A stretch of DNA of 64,000 bases, taken from the NCBI GenBank assembly GCA_963733765.1, contig CAVTEI010000003.1:930001-994000 (forward strand), written 5' to 3'. Below are positions 50,699 to 59,130 of the stretch, piece by piece (position 1 is the first letter of the stretch; every line of letters starts with the position of its first letter). Source of the stretch: DATKAS01 sp963733765. Its GTDB lineage: Bacteria; Actinomycetota; Acidimicrobiia; Acidimicrobiales; DATKAS01. The notes under the pieces are model-generated. The model saw only the letters and a list, made by a program, of their open reading frames with translations, ran no database searches and was not told the origin of the DNA. Made by a program: the position numbers and the translations under genes.

Positions 50699-51238
50699 AT
50701 GTCGCGCATCGGTAAAGCCCCCATCACCGTCCCGAGCGGCGTGAACATCGCGATCGACGATCGCCTCGTGAGCGTCACGGGCCCGAAGGGCACGCTCTCG
50801 CGAGAGATCCCCGGCGCGATCGTCGTGCGTCAGGAGGACGGCTCGCTCCTCGTCGAGCGCCCCGACGACGCCCGCGAGAACCGCTCTCTGCACGGACTCA
50901 CCCGCACCCTCATGAACAACATGGTCGTCGGCGTCACCGACGGGTTCACGAAGGAGCTCGAGATCGTCGGGGTCGGCTACCGCGCCACGCCCCAGGGCGA
51001 TAGCGCGATCGAGCTGGCGTTGGGGTTCAGCCATCCGGTGAAGGTCGACGCACCAGAGGGCATCACGTTCGAAGTGCCCGCCCCCACCCGCATCATCGTG
51101 CGGGGCATCGACAAGGAGAAGGTCGGCCAGGTGGCCGCCGACATCCGCGCCATTCGCAAGCCCGAGCCCTACAAGGGCAAGGGAGTCCGCTACGCCGGCG
51201 AGCGCGTGCAGCGCAAAGCCGGGAAAGCCGGGAAGTAG
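50699..51238 (+). CDS. rplF: 50S ribosomal protein L6
   Basis: A 179-residue L6 with the two-fold repeated fold: MSRIGKAPITVPSGVNIAID, NMVVGVTDGFTKELEIVGVG and the C-terminal KPEPYKGKGVRYAGERVQRK. It lies near the sarcin-ricin loop and helps GTPase factor binding. Confidence 0.97.
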   Translation: MSRIGKAPITVPSGVNIAIDDRLVSVTGPKGTLSREIPGAIVVRQEDGSLLVERPDDARENRSLHGLTRTLMNNMVVGVTDGFTKELEIVGVGYRATPQGDSAIELALGFSHPVKVDAPEGITFEVPAPTRIIVRGIDKEKVGQVAADIRAIRKPEPYKGKGVRYAGERVQRKAGKAGK

Positions 51239-51249
51239 GAGTTCGCGTC

Positions 51250-51618
51250 ATGACGATGAGCGCGCAGACCAAGCGAAACGCTCGCATCCGCCGGCACCGG
51301 CGCGTGCGCAAGTCGGTCCAGGGCACCGCGGAGCGCCCGCGCCTCGCGGTGTTCCGGTCCACCAAGCACCTGGTGATGCAGGTCATCGACGACGGCACCG
51401 GCCGCACCCTCGCGGCCGCATCGACGGTCGAGGCGTCGGTGCGCAGTGCCGGAGCCACCGGCAACGTCGCCGCGGCGAAGTCCGTCGGCAAGCTGCTCGC
51501 CGAGCGGGCGAAGGCCGCCGGCGTCACCAAGGTCGTGTTCGACCGGGGTGGGTTCGTGTACCACGGCCGCGTCGCGGCCGCCGCCGATGCTGCCCGCGAA
51601 GCGGGACTGGAGTTCTGA
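51250..51618 (+). CDS. rplR: 50S ribosomal protein L18
   Basis: A 122-residue L18: IRRHRRVRKSVQGTAERPRL, FRSTKHLVMQVIDDGTGRT and FDRGGFVYHGRVAAAADAAR. Binds 5S rRNA with L5. TGATG overlap with rpsE. Confidence 0.97.
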   Translation: MTMSAQTKRNARIRRHRRVRKSVQGTAERPRLAVFRSTKHLVMQVIDDGTGRTLAAASTVEASVRSAGATGNVAAAKSVGKLLAERAKAAGVTKVVFDRGGFVYHGRVAAAADAAREAGLEF

Positions 51619-52178
51619 TGGCACCGAACGACGCACAGCTCCGAGAGTCACGCGTCATCAACATCAACCGCGTCGCCAAGGTCGTGAAGGGCGGTCGGCG
51701 GTTCTCGTTCACCGCGCTCGTGGTGATCGGCGACGGTGCCGGACGCGTCGGCCTCGGTTACGGCAAGGCGAAGGAAGTGCCGCTCGCGATCCAGAAGGGC
51801 ACCGAAGAGGCGAAGAAGAACCTCTTCGCTGTGGCGCTCGCCGGCAGCACGATCACCCACCCGATCATCGGTGAGCAGGGCGCCGGCCGCGTGCTGTTGA
51901 AGCCCGCCGCGCCCGGTACCGGCGTCATCGCGGGCGGCGCGGCCCGCGCCATCCTCGAAGAGGCGGGCATCCACGACGTGCTCGCCAAGTCGCTCGGCTC
52001 GTCGAACCACATCAACGTCGCGCTCGCGACGATCGACGGGCTCAAGGGCCTGAAGCGGCCCGACGAGATCGCGAAGCTGCGCGGGCTCGACCCTGAGGAG
52101 TTCGTGCCCAAGGGCCTGCTCACCGCGTACAGGGAATCGAAGCGCGGTCCGATCACCGCGACCGAAGAGGCGAGCTGA
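51618..52178 (+). CDS. rpsE: 30S ribosomal protein S5
   Basis: A 186-residue S5: RVININRVAKVVKGGRRFSF, IGDGAGRVGLGYGKAKEVPL and GAGRVLLKPAAPGTGVIAGG. The spectinomycin-site loop (VVKGGRRFSF) is wild type. TGATG overlap with rpmD. Confidence 0.97.
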   Translation: MAPNDAQLRESRVININRVAKVVKGGRRFSFTALVVIGDGAGRVGLGYGKAKEVPLAIQKGTEEAKKNLFAVALAGSTITHPIIGEQGAGRVLLKPAAPGTGVIAGGAARAILEEAGIHDVLAKSLGSSNHINVALATIDGLKGLKRPDEIAKLRGLDPEEFVPKGLLTAYRESKRGPITATEEAS

Positions 52179-52378
52179 TGGGCGAGCTGAAGGTGACCCA
52201 GATCCGCTCAGGAATCTCGACCAAGCCGAAGCACCGCGGCACGCTGCGCGCGCTCGGCCTCCGTGGTATCGGCCAGTCGAACACGTTGCCCGACCGCCCC
52301 GAGATCCGGGGGATGATCGCTCGGGTCCCCCACCTCGTGACGGTCGAGGCCGTCCCGGAAGAAGTGACGGAGAAGTGA
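52178..52378 (+). CDS. rpmD: 50S ribosomal protein L30
   Basis: A 66-residue L30: LKVTQIRSGISTKPKHRGTL and LPDRPEIRGMIARVPHLVTV. Bacterial short type. rplO follows after four bases. Confidence 0.96.
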   Translation: MGELKVTQIRSGISTKPKHRGTLRALGLRGIGQSNTLPDRPEIRGMIARVPHLVTVEAVPEEVTEK

Positions 52379-52382
52379 CGTC

Positions 52383-52871
52383 ATGAGAATCGATGAGCTG
52401 AAGCCCGCCCCGGGCTCGCACCGCGCCCGCCGGAGGGTGGGCCGCGGCACCGCGGGCAAGGGCGGCAAGACCGCCGGCCGCGGCACGAAGGGTCAGAAGG
52501 CCCGCAACACCGTCGCCCCCGGCTTCGAGGGTGGCCAGATGCCCATGAAGCAGCGGGTGCCGAAGCTGCGCGGCTTCAACAACCCGTTCCGGGTCGAGTA
52601 CCAGGGCATCAACCTCGACGTGCTCGAGGAGACCGGCCTTGATGACGTCTCGCCCGAGACCCTCCACGCCCACGGCCTCACCCACAAGGGCGCCCTGATC
52701 AAGATCCTCGGGCGGGGTGAGCTGACCCGGAAGGTCACCGTCAAGGCGCACGCATTTTCGCGCTCGGCTGAAGCAGCCATCACGGCCGCCGGAGGTACGG
52801 TTGAGGTCTTGGCCCCGCCGTTCGGCCACGGCCGACCGCCCGCCAAGGGCAACCAGTTCACCAACCGCTGA
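52383..52871 (+). CDS. rplO: 50S ribosomal protein L15
   Basis: A 162-residue L15 with the Gly/Lys-rich N-terminus (RRRVGRGTAGKGGKTAGRGT), FEGGQMPMKQRVPKLRGFNN and C-terminal VTVKAHAFSRSAEAAITAAG. A core 50S assembly protein. Confidence 0.97.
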   Translation: MRIDELKPAPGSHRARRRVGRGTAGKGGKTAGRGTKGQKARNTVAPGFEGGQMPMKQRVPKLRGFNNPFRVEYQGINLDVLEETGLDDVSPETLHAHGLTHKGALIKILGRGELTRKVTVKAHAFSRSAEAAITAAGGTVEVLAPPFGHGRPPAKGNQFTNR

Positions 52872-52906
52872 CACCCCGAGTCAGTCGGTCGTAAAGGAGC
52901 CCTGGG

Positions 52907-54208
52907 TTGCTGTCGAGCCTCCGGAACATGTTCAAGGTGCCGGATCTTCGGAACAAGATCCTGTTCACCCTGATCATGATCGTCGCCTACCGGTTCGGGG
53001 CTCACATCCCCGTGCCCGGCATCGACCTCACTGCGGTCGAGACGCTGAAGGATCAGGCGAAGGAAGGCGGCGTGCTCGGGTTCCTCAACCTGTTCTCAGG
53101 TGGGGCGCTCACGCAGTTCGCGGTCTTCGCGCTCGGCATCATGCCGTACATCACCTCGTCGATCATCATGCAGATCCTGGGCGTGGTGATCCCGAAGCTC
53201 GAGGAGTGGCAGAACCAGGGCGCGGTCGGTCAGCGCAAGATCACGCAATGGACGCGCTACCTCACGATCGCCATCGCGCTGCTGCAGGCCACCGCGCTCA
53301 CGTTCCTGTTCGGCCGGGGCGGCGGCAACTCGTTCTTCGGTAGCAACGTCCCCGACATCATCCTGCTCCCGGACTTCACCCTGCCGAGGGTGATGCTCGT
53401 GATCCTCACGCTCACCGCGGGCACGGCACTTCTCATGTGGATGGGCGAGCTCATCACCCAGCGCGGCATCGGCAACGGCATGTCGTTGCTGATCTTCACG
53501 TCGGTCGTGAGCACGCTGCCGTTCCAGTTCGGCGCCGTGCGGGCCGAGGGCGGCAACGTCGTGTTCGGCATCCTGGTCATCCTGTCGATCGCCATCCTCG
53601 TCGGCATCGTCTTCGTCGAGCAGGGGCAGCGCCGCATCCCCGTCCAGTTCGCCAAGCGCGTCGTGGGCCGGCGGATGTACGGCGGCCAGAGCACCTACAT
53701 CCCGTTGAAGGTCAACCAGGCCGGCGTCATCCCGATCATCTTCGCCAGCTCGATCCTGTACCTGCCGGCGCTGCTCTCGAACGTCGTCCAATGGGACTGG
53801 CTGCAGAACTTCGTCGACGACTACGTGCTCAACGCGACGAGCCCGGTGCACCTGGTCCTGTACGGGTTGCTCATCGTCGGTTTCGCGTACTTCTACACGG
53901 CGATCTCATTCGACCCCGCCAAGCAGGCGGACACGATCCGCAAGCAGGGCGGGTTCATCCCGGGCATCCGGCCGGGACCCCAAACCGAGCGCTACCTCGC
54001 CAGGATCCTGAACCGGATCACGCTCCCCGGCGCACTGTTCATCGCGTTCATCGCCATCCTCCCGTCGATCGTGCTCACGATCGCCGACGTGTCGGTGTTC
54101 CCGTTCGGCGGCACGACGGTGCTGATCGCCGTCGGCGTCGCTCTCGAGACGATGAAGCAGATCGACAGCCAGCTCATGATGAGGAACTACGAGGGGTTCC
54201 TGAAGTAG
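52907..54208 (+). CDS. secY: Preprotein translocase subunit SecY
   Basis: A 433-residue, ten-helix channel protein. It starts at TTG 52907, with AAAGGAG nine bases upstream. Signatures: FRNMFKV-like N-terminus, YRFGAHIPVPGID, FALGIMPYITSSIIMQIL (TM2), ELITQRGIGNGMSLLIF, VNQAGVIPIIFASSILYLPA, and QGGFIPGIRPGPQTERYL in the ribosome-docking loop. It pairs with SecE (21005). The stop codon directly abuts the adk start. Confidence 0.98.
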   Translation: MLSSLRNMFKVPDLRNKILFTLIMIVAYRFGAHIPVPGIDLTAVETLKDQAKEGGVLGFLNLFSGGALTQFAVFALGIMPYITSSIIMQILGVVIPKLEEWQNQGAVGQRKITQWTRYLTIAIALLQATALTFLFGRGGGNSFFGSNVPDIILLPDFTLPRVMLVILTLTAGTALLMWMGELITQRGIGNGMSLLIFTSVVSTLPFQFGAVRAEGGNVVFGILVILSIAILVGIVFVEQGQRRIPVQFAKRVVGRRMYGGQSTYIPLKVNQAGVIPIIFASSILYLPALLSNVVQWDWLQNFVDDYVLNATSPVHLVLYGLLIVGFAYFYTAISFDPAKQADTIRKQGGFIPGIRPGPQTERYLARILNRITLPGALFIAFIAILPSIVLTIADVSVFPFGGTTVLIAVGVALETMKQIDSQLMMRNYEGFLK

Positions 54209-54886
54209 GTGATCCCCGGCGCGCGGGTCGTCATCCTCGGCCGGCAGGGAGCTGGCAAGGGAACCCAGTGCATCCGCTTGTCGCGCCACTACGTCGTGCC
54301 GCACGTGTCGACCGGCGAGATCCTTCGGTCGGCCGTGAAGGACGGCACGCCGCTCGGTCAACAAGCGAAGGAGTTCATGGACGCCGGCGACCTGGTGCCC
54401 GACGACGTGATGATCGGCATCGTCGACGAGCGGCTCCAGCGTCCGGACGCGATGCGCCGGGGCTATGTGCTCGACGGCTTCCCCCGTACCGCTGCGCAAG
54501 CACAGGCGCTCGACGAGATGATCAAGGAGCGTCCGCTCGATGTCGTGATCGACCTCGAGGTGCCGCGCGACATCGTCCTCGCGCGGCTCGCGGCACGGCG
54601 CGTCTGCCTCGACTGCGGCGCGAACTACTCGGTGGCCGTGCCTCCGAAGCAGAACTGGACGTGCGACTTCTGCGGTGGCGAGGTGGTCCAGCGCGACGAC
54701 GACACCGAGGAGGCGATCGCCCGCCGCCTCGATCTGTACGACCTCCAGACCGCGCCGCTCGTCGACTACTACAAGGGCCAGAACCTGTTGGAGATCGTCG
54801 ACGGCGTCGGAAGCGCCGATGACGTGCTGGCCCGGCTCGTGGGGACGATCGATGCGGGCCGTGAGCGCCGGTCGCCGGGGACCTGA
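54209..54886 (+). CDS. adk: Adenylate kinase
   Basis: A 225-residue enzyme converting AMP and ATP to two ADP. P-loop LGRQGAGKGTQC (about 9-20), AMP-binding STGEILRSAV and GYVLDGFPRTAAQAQ, and a zinc-type LID with CLDCGAN and CDFCGG. Long-LID, zinc-bearing forms are usual in Gram-positive-type bacteria. The GTG start follows secY without a gap. Confidence 0.96.
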   Translation: MIPGARVVILGRQGAGKGTQCIRLSRHYVVPHVSTGEILRSAVKDGTPLGQQAKEFMDAGDLVPDDVMIGIVDERLQRPDAMRRGYVLDGFPRTAAQAQALDEMIKERPLDVVIDLEVPRDIVLARLAARRVCLDCGANYSVAVPPKQNWTCDFCGGEVVQRDDDTEEAIARRLDLYDLQTAPLVDYYKGQNLLEIVDGVGSADDVLARLVGTIDAGRERRSPGT

Positions 54887-54888
54887 CC

Positions 54889-55635
54889 GTGCCCGTCCGC
54901 AAGTCTCCCGCCCAGATCGCGACAATGCGCAAGGCCGGCCGTGTGGTGGCCGAGATGCACGACCGCATCCGTGAGGCGATCCGACCGGGCGTCACCACCG
55001 CCGACCTCGACCGGATCGGGCGCCAGGTGCTCGATCGCCGGTGCGCCCGGTCCAACTTCCTCGGTTATCACGGCTTCCCGGCGGTGATCTGCGCTTCGCC
55101 GAACGATGTGATCGTCCACGGCATCCCCGATGGTCGGGTGCTGGAGGAGGGGGACATCATCTCGATCGACTGCGGAGCGATCGTCCAGGGCTGGCACGGC
55201 GACGCCGCGTTCACCGCCCCCGTGGGCAGGGTCGGTGCCGAGGCCGCAAGGTTGATCGAGGTGACCGAGAAGAGCCTTCAGGCGGCGATCGGGCAGATGG
55301 TCGACGGCCACCGAATGTCGGACATCGGCCACGCGGTGCAGTCGGTGGCCGAGTCGGCGGGCTTCTCGGTCGTGCGGGATTACGTCGGCCACGCGATCGG
55401 CCAGGCCATGCACGAGAGCCCGGAAGTGCCGAACTACGGGCCTCCCGGCAAGGGCCTGAAGCTGCGGGCGGGCCAGGTCTTTGCCGTCGAGCCGATGGTG
55501 AACGCCGGCAGCCCCGACACCCGGCTGCTCGACGACGGTTGGTCGGTGGTCACGGCCGACGGCCGGTGGTCGGCACATTTCGAGCACACCATCGCCATCA
55601 CCGACAACGGCCCCGAGATCCTGACCCTGCCGTAA
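54889..55635 (+). CDS. map: Methionine aminopeptidase, type I
   Basis: A 248-residue metalloprotease that removes the initiator Met. All five metal ligands are visible: Asp in IISIDCGAI and GWHGDAAF, His in YVGHAIGQAMHESPEV, and Glu in AVEPMVNAG and AHFEHTIAIT. GTG 54889 follows the adk stop by two bases. There is no N-terminal zinc-finger extension. Confidence 0.96.
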   Translation: MPVRKSPAQIATMRKAGRVVAEMHDRIREAIRPGVTTADLDRIGRQVLDRRCARSNFLGYHGFPAVICASPNDVIVHGIPDGRVLEEGDIISIDCGAIVQGWHGDAAFTAPVGRVGAEAARLIEVTEKSLQAAIGQMVDGHRMSDIGHAVQSVAESAGFSVVRDYVGHAIGQAMHESPEVPNYGPPGKGLKLRAGQVFAVEPMVNAGSPDTRLLDDGWSVVTADGRWSAHFEHTIAITDNGPEILTLP

Positions 55636-55643
55636 TCCCTCGT

Positions 55644-55813
55644 CGCCAGCTTCGCTGGCTCCTGCTCGCTGACGCTCGGCAATCGGTGCTCCGCGCACCC
55701 GGGCGCCGCACTGCGGCGCCCCACCCACCGCCAGCTTCGCTGGCTCCTGCTCGCTGACGCTCGGCAATCGGTGCTTCGCGCACCCGGGCGCCGCACTGCG
55801 GCGCCCCACCCAC
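55644..55813. repeat. Two tandem 85-base units of dispersed repeat family 2
   Basis: Units begin at 55644 and 55729. They differ at only about one base (GGTGCTCCGCGC versus GGTGCTTCGCGC). Each holds four small palindromes: GCCAGCTTCGCTGGC, GCTCGCTGACGCTCG-like, GGTGC(T/C)(T/C)CGCGCACC and GGGCGCCGCACTGCGGCGCCC. A third, more diverged copy is at 23820-23882 in the other orientation. They fill the map-infA spacer up to the infA promoter. Confidence 0.85.
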
Positions 55814-55839
55814 AACCAGAATCAGCCTGCCAGGGCGAG

Positions 55840-55868
55840 TTGGCGGCGGGGCGCTTGCGCAGTACGAT
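55840..55868 (+). promoter_or_regulatory. Promoter for infA-rpmJ-rpsM and downstream genes
   Basis: TTGGCG (55840-55845), a 17-base spacer and TACGAT (55863-55868). It follows the repeat block and would give a leader of about 110 bases. Confidence 0.65.
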
Positions 55869-55983
55869 GTTTCCCTTGCCCCAGGGCCATCCGGGCGCTT
55901 TGCCACGCTCGCGTTGGCGGGGTTTCCGTCCGGTCCGTGTCCCTCGTCCCGTCCCTCTTCTGTCGTTTCAAGGAGTTTCTGCC

Positions 55984-56208
55984 CTGCCCAAGCCCAAGGA
56001 AGACGCGATCGTGCTCGAGGGGAAGGTCGTCGAACCCCTCCCGAACGCCATGTTCAGGGTCGAGCTCGAGAACGGCCACAAGGTGCTGGCCCACATCTCC
56101 GGGAAGATGCGCATGCACTACATCCGCATTCTGCCCGGTGACCGCGTCCAGGTGGAGCTGACTCCCTACGACCTCAGCCGAGGTCGCATCACCTACAGGT
56201 ACAAGTGA
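55984..56208 (+). CDS. infA: Translation initiation factor IF-1, apparent CTG start
   Basis: A 74-residue OB-fold IF-1: PKPKEDAIVLEGKVVEPLPN, FRVELENGHKVLAHISGKMR and GDRVQVELTPYDLSRGRITY. Homology begins at the CTG at 55984, which has AAGGAG eight bases upstream. No ATG, GTG or TTG lies in frame between there and the promoter except far upstream inside the repeat block. Either CTG is used or the first base is miscalled. IF-1 blocks the A site during initiation. Confidence 0.92.
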   Translation: MPKPKEDAIVLEGKVVEPLPNAMFRVELENGHKVLAHISGKMRMHYIRILPGDRVQVELTPYDLSRGRITYRYK

Positions 56209-56214
56209 GTCCGA

Positions 56215-56328
56215 ATGAAGGTTCGTCCGAGCGTCAAGAAGATCTGCGAGAAGTGCAAGGTGATCCGTCGCCACGGGCGGGTCATGGTCATCTGCGAGAA
56301 CCCGCGCCACAAGCAGCGGCAGGGCTAG
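56215..56328 (+). CDS. rpmJ: 50S ribosomal protein L36
   Basis: A 37-residue L36 with the zinc-binding set in ICEKCKVIRRHGRVMVICEN and PRHKQRQG (Cys, Cys, Cys, His). ATG 56215 lies six bases after the infA stop. Confidence 0.95.
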   Translation: MKVRPSVKKICEKCKVIRRHGRVMVICENPRHKQRQG

Positions 56329-56356
56329 GAGTCGGGAAGTTGGGAGCACAGCACTG

Positions 56357-56737
56357 ATGGCACGCATCTCTGGTGTCGACATCCCGAGAGAGAAGCGACT
56401 CGAGATCTCTCTCACCTACATCTTCGGGGTCGGCCGTTCGACCGCCCAGAAGATCTGTGGCGCGCTCGAGCTCGATCCCAACACGCGCGTGCGCGACCTC
56501 ACCGACGAAGAGGTGAACCGCATTCGCAACTACGTCGACTCGAACCTCGAGGTCGAGGGCGACCTGCGTCGCGAGATCAGCCAGGACATCAAGCGCAAGA
56601 TCGAGATCGGCTGCTACCAGGGTGTGCGCCACCGCAAGGGGCTCCCCGTGCACGGGCAGCGCACCCACACCAATGCCCGCACGCGAAAGGGCCCGAAGCG
56701 GGCGATCGCCGGTAAGAAGAAGATCGTGAGGAAGTAG
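56357..56737 (+). CDS. rpsM: 30S ribosomal protein S13
   Basis: A 126-residue S13: RISGVDIPREKRLEISLTYI, FGVGRSTAQKIC, and the basic tail GLPVHGQRTHTNARTRKGPK with GKKKIVRK end. Its stop overlaps the GTG of rpsK. Confidence 0.97.
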   Translation: MARISGVDIPREKRLEISLTYIFGVGRSTAQKICGALELDPNTRVRDLTDEEVNRIRNYVDSNLEVEGDLRREISQDIKRKIEIGCYQGVRHRKGLPVHGQRTHTNARTRKGPKRAIAGKKKIVRK

Positions 56738-57135
56738 TGGCCAAGCCCAAGCCAGGGGGTCGCCGCCCCCGCAAGCGCGACCGCAAGAACGTGTCGTTCG
56801 GCGTCGCGCACATCAAGAGCTCGTTCAACAACACGATCGTCACCATCACCGACACCGAGGGCAACACGCTGTCTTGGGCGTCGGCCGGAAACGTTGGGTT
56901 CAAGGGGTCGCGCAAGTCGACGCCGTTCGCCGCGCAGATGGCTGCCGAGAAGGCTGCCCGCGCCGCGATGGAGCACGGCGTCCGCAAGGTCGAGGTGATG
57001 GTGAAGGGCCCCGGTTCGGGCCGTGAGACCGCCATCCGGTCGCTGCAGAACGCAGGCATCGAAGTGAGCGGCATCAAGGACGTCACCCCGGTGCCGCACA
57101 ACGGTTGCCGTCAGCCCAAGCGTCGGAGGGTCTGA
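56737..57135 (+). CDS. rpsK: 30S ribosomal protein S11
   Basis: A 132-residue S11 from GTG 56737: NVSFGVAHIKSSFNNTIVTI, FAAQMAAEKAARAAMEHGVR and VTPVPHNGCRQPKRRRV. Forms the platform near the mRNA exit. Confidence 0.97.
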   Translation: MAKPKPGGRRPRKRDRKNVSFGVAHIKSSFNNTIVTITDTEGNTLSWASAGNVGFKGSRKSTPFAAQMAAEKAARAAMEHGVRKVEVMVKGPGSGRETAIRSLQNAGIEVSGIKDVTPVPHNGCRQPKRRRV

Positions 57136-57136
57136 C

Positions 57137-57763
57137 ATGGCGCGCTACACCGGTCCCGTCTGCCGGCTCTGCCGGCGAGAGCGGATGAAGCTGTATCTCA
57201 AGGGCGCCAAGTGCGACACCATGAAGTGCCCGATCGAGCGGCGGCCCTACCCGCCCGGCGATCACGGCCGCTCGCGTCGCACCAACACCTCCGAGTACCT
57301 CGTGCAGCTGCGCGAGAAGCAGAAGGCCCGCCGCATCTACGGCCTCATGGAGAAGCAGTTCCGCAAGGTCTACGCCGAGGCGAACCGGCAGTCCGGTGTC
57401 ACCGGTGAGAACCTGCTGCGCCTGCTCGAGTGCCGACTCGACAACGTCGTGTTCCGCGCGGGTTGGGCGGCCAGCCGCGCGCAGGCCCGCCAGCTCGTAC
57501 GCCACGGCCACGTGAAGGTCGACGGCAAGCGCGTCACCATCCCCAGCTTCGAGGTGCGCAAGGGCAATGTGGTCAGCCTCGGCGAGAAGGCCAAGGCGAT
57601 GATCGTCATCCGCCACAACGTCGACACCCTCGACCGCCGCACGCCGCCTTGGCTCGAGATGGGCGACGGCGGCAACGAAGCCACCGTCCGCGATCTTCCG
57701 ATGCGCGAGCACATCGACGTACCGGTGCGCGAGCAGCTCATCGTCGAGCTCTATTCCAAGTAG
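57137..57763 (+). CDS. rpsD: 30S ribosomal protein S4
   Basis: A 208-residue S4 with an N-terminal zinc motif (CRLCRRERMKL then KCDTMKC), REKQKARRIYGLMEKQFRKV, and the S4 RNA-binding domain LDNVVFRAGWAASRAQARQL. Zinc-type S4 is found in some actinobacteria. S4 is also an antitermination factor and autoregulator in E. coli. Confidence 0.97.
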   Translation: MARYTGPVCRLCRRERMKLYLKGAKCDTMKCPIERRPYPPGDHGRSRRTNTSEYLVQLREKQKARRIYGLMEKQFRKVYAEANRQSGVTGENLLRLLECRLDNVVFRAGWAASRAQARQLVRHGHVKVDGKRVTIPSFEVRKGNVVSLGEKAKAMIVIRHNVDTLDRRTPPWLEMGDGGNEATVRDLPMREHIDVPVREQLIVELYSK

Positions 57764-57793
57764 TCCCCCCGCTCCACACAGCAAGGAACGCCC

Positions 57794-58735
57794 ATGCTGG
57801 TCATTCAGCGTCCCACCGTCGAAACGCTCGGCGAGGCCGACGGCAACCGTCAGCGGTTCGCCGTCAGCCCTCTCGAGCCTGGCTTCGGTTACACCATCGG
57901 CAACTCGTTGCGCCGCACCCTGCTCTCGTCGATCCCCGGCGCGGCCATCACCACGGTGCGCTTCGACGACGCGCTCCACGAGTTCGACACGATCGCCGGT
58001 GTCACTGAAGACGTCACCGACATCATCTTGAACCTCAAGGACATCGTGCTGCAGTCGACGTCCGACGAGCCCGTCGTCGTGCGTCTCGAGGTTCGCGGGC
58101 CCGCGAAGGTCACGGCCGGCGACATCAAGGCGCCATCCGAGATCGAGATCCTGAACCCGGACCTGCACGTCGCCACGCTCAACGCGAAGGGCACCTTGAA
58201 GATCGATCTCACGGTCGAGCGTGGGCGCGGCTATCTCTCCGCGGAGCGCACCGCCGGCAGCGCGACCATCGGCATCGTCCCGATCGACGCGATCTTCTCG
58301 CCAGTGCGGCGGGTCACGTTCAACGTCGAGCCGACCCGCGTCGAGCAGTCGACCAACTACGACCGTCTCGTGCTCGACATCGAGACCGACGGCTCGATCA
58401 CGCCCCGGGAGGCACTCGCGTCCGCCGGTGCGACGTTGCGGTCGCTCGTCGACCTCGTCGCTGAGATGAGCGATGCCCCGATGGGCCTCGAGCTCGGCGA
58501 GATCGCCGGCACCAACGCCGGTTCCCCCGACCTCGACCATCCGATCGAGGATCTGGACCTTTCCGAGCGTCCGCGGAACTGCCTGAAGCGAGCCCAGATC
58601 AACACGATCGGCGAGCTGATCACCAAGAGCGAGGACGACCTCCTCAACATCACCAACTTCGGCCAGAAGTCGCTGGACGAGGTCAAGCAGAAGCTCGACG
58701 AGCGGGCGCTGTCGCTCCGCGGGTCGTCGATCTAG
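57794..58735 (+). CDS. rpoA: RNA polymerase alpha subunit
   Basis: A 313-residue alpha subunit. N-terminal dimerisation domain: FAVSPLEPGFGYTIGNSLRR and SSIPGAAITTVRFDDALHEF. A linker rich in Asp/Pro leads to the C-terminal DNA-binding domain, LSERPRNCLKRAQINTIGEL and NFGQKSLDEVKQKLDERALS. It nucleates assembly of beta and beta' encoded at 25517-33069. Confidence 0.98.
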   Translation: MLVIQRPTVETLGEADGNRQRFAVSPLEPGFGYTIGNSLRRTLLSSIPGAAITTVRFDDALHEFDTIAGVTEDVTDIILNLKDIVLQSTSDEPVVVRLEVRGPAKVTAGDIKAPSEIEILNPDLHVATLNAKGTLKIDLTVERGRGYLSAERTAGSATIGIVPIDAIFSPVRRVTFNVEPTRVEQSTNYDRLVLDIETDGSITPREALASAGATLRSLVDLVAEMSDAPMGLELGEIAGTNAGSPDLDHPIEDLDLSERPRNCLKRAQINTIGELITKSEDDLLNITNFGQKSLDEVKQKLDERALSLRGSSI

Positions 58736-58748
58736 CGAGGACGTCACC

Positions 58749-59102
58749 ATGCCCGGCACTCCCCGCCACACCCGCCGCTTCGGTGGCGACGCCGCCCATC
58801 AGCGCCTGATGATGGCGAATCTCGTCGCGTCGCTCATCGCCGCCGAGGCGATCGTGACCACCGAGGCGAAGGCCAAGGCGCTCCGACCCGTTGCCGAGAA
58901 GATGATCACGAAGGCCAAGAAGGGCGGGCTCCACCGCCATCGCCAGCTCGTCGCCTACATCGGCGACAAGGAGATGGTGCACAAGCTCGTGACCGAGGTC
59001 GCGCCTCGGTACGCCGAGCGTCCGGGTGGCTACACACGCATCCTCAAGCTCGGCCCTCGCCATGGCGACAACGCGCCCATGGCTCGCATCGAGCTGGTGT
59101 AG
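58749..59102 (+). CDS. rplQ: 50S ribosomal protein L17
   Basis: A 117-residue L17: PGTPRHTRRFGGDAAHQRLM, IAAEAIVTTEAKAKALRPVA and RPGGYTRILKLGPRHGDNAP. It follows rpoA closely, as in nearly all bacteria. Confidence 0.97.
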   Translation: MPGTPRHTRRFGGDAAHQRLMMANLVASLIAAEAIVTTEAKAKALRPVAEKMITKAKKGGLHRHRQLVAYIGDKEMVHKLVTEVAPRYAERPGGYTRILKLGPRHGDNAPMARIELV

Positions 59103-59130
59103 CCAGGCGAGTTCGGAGAGCGCCGAACCC

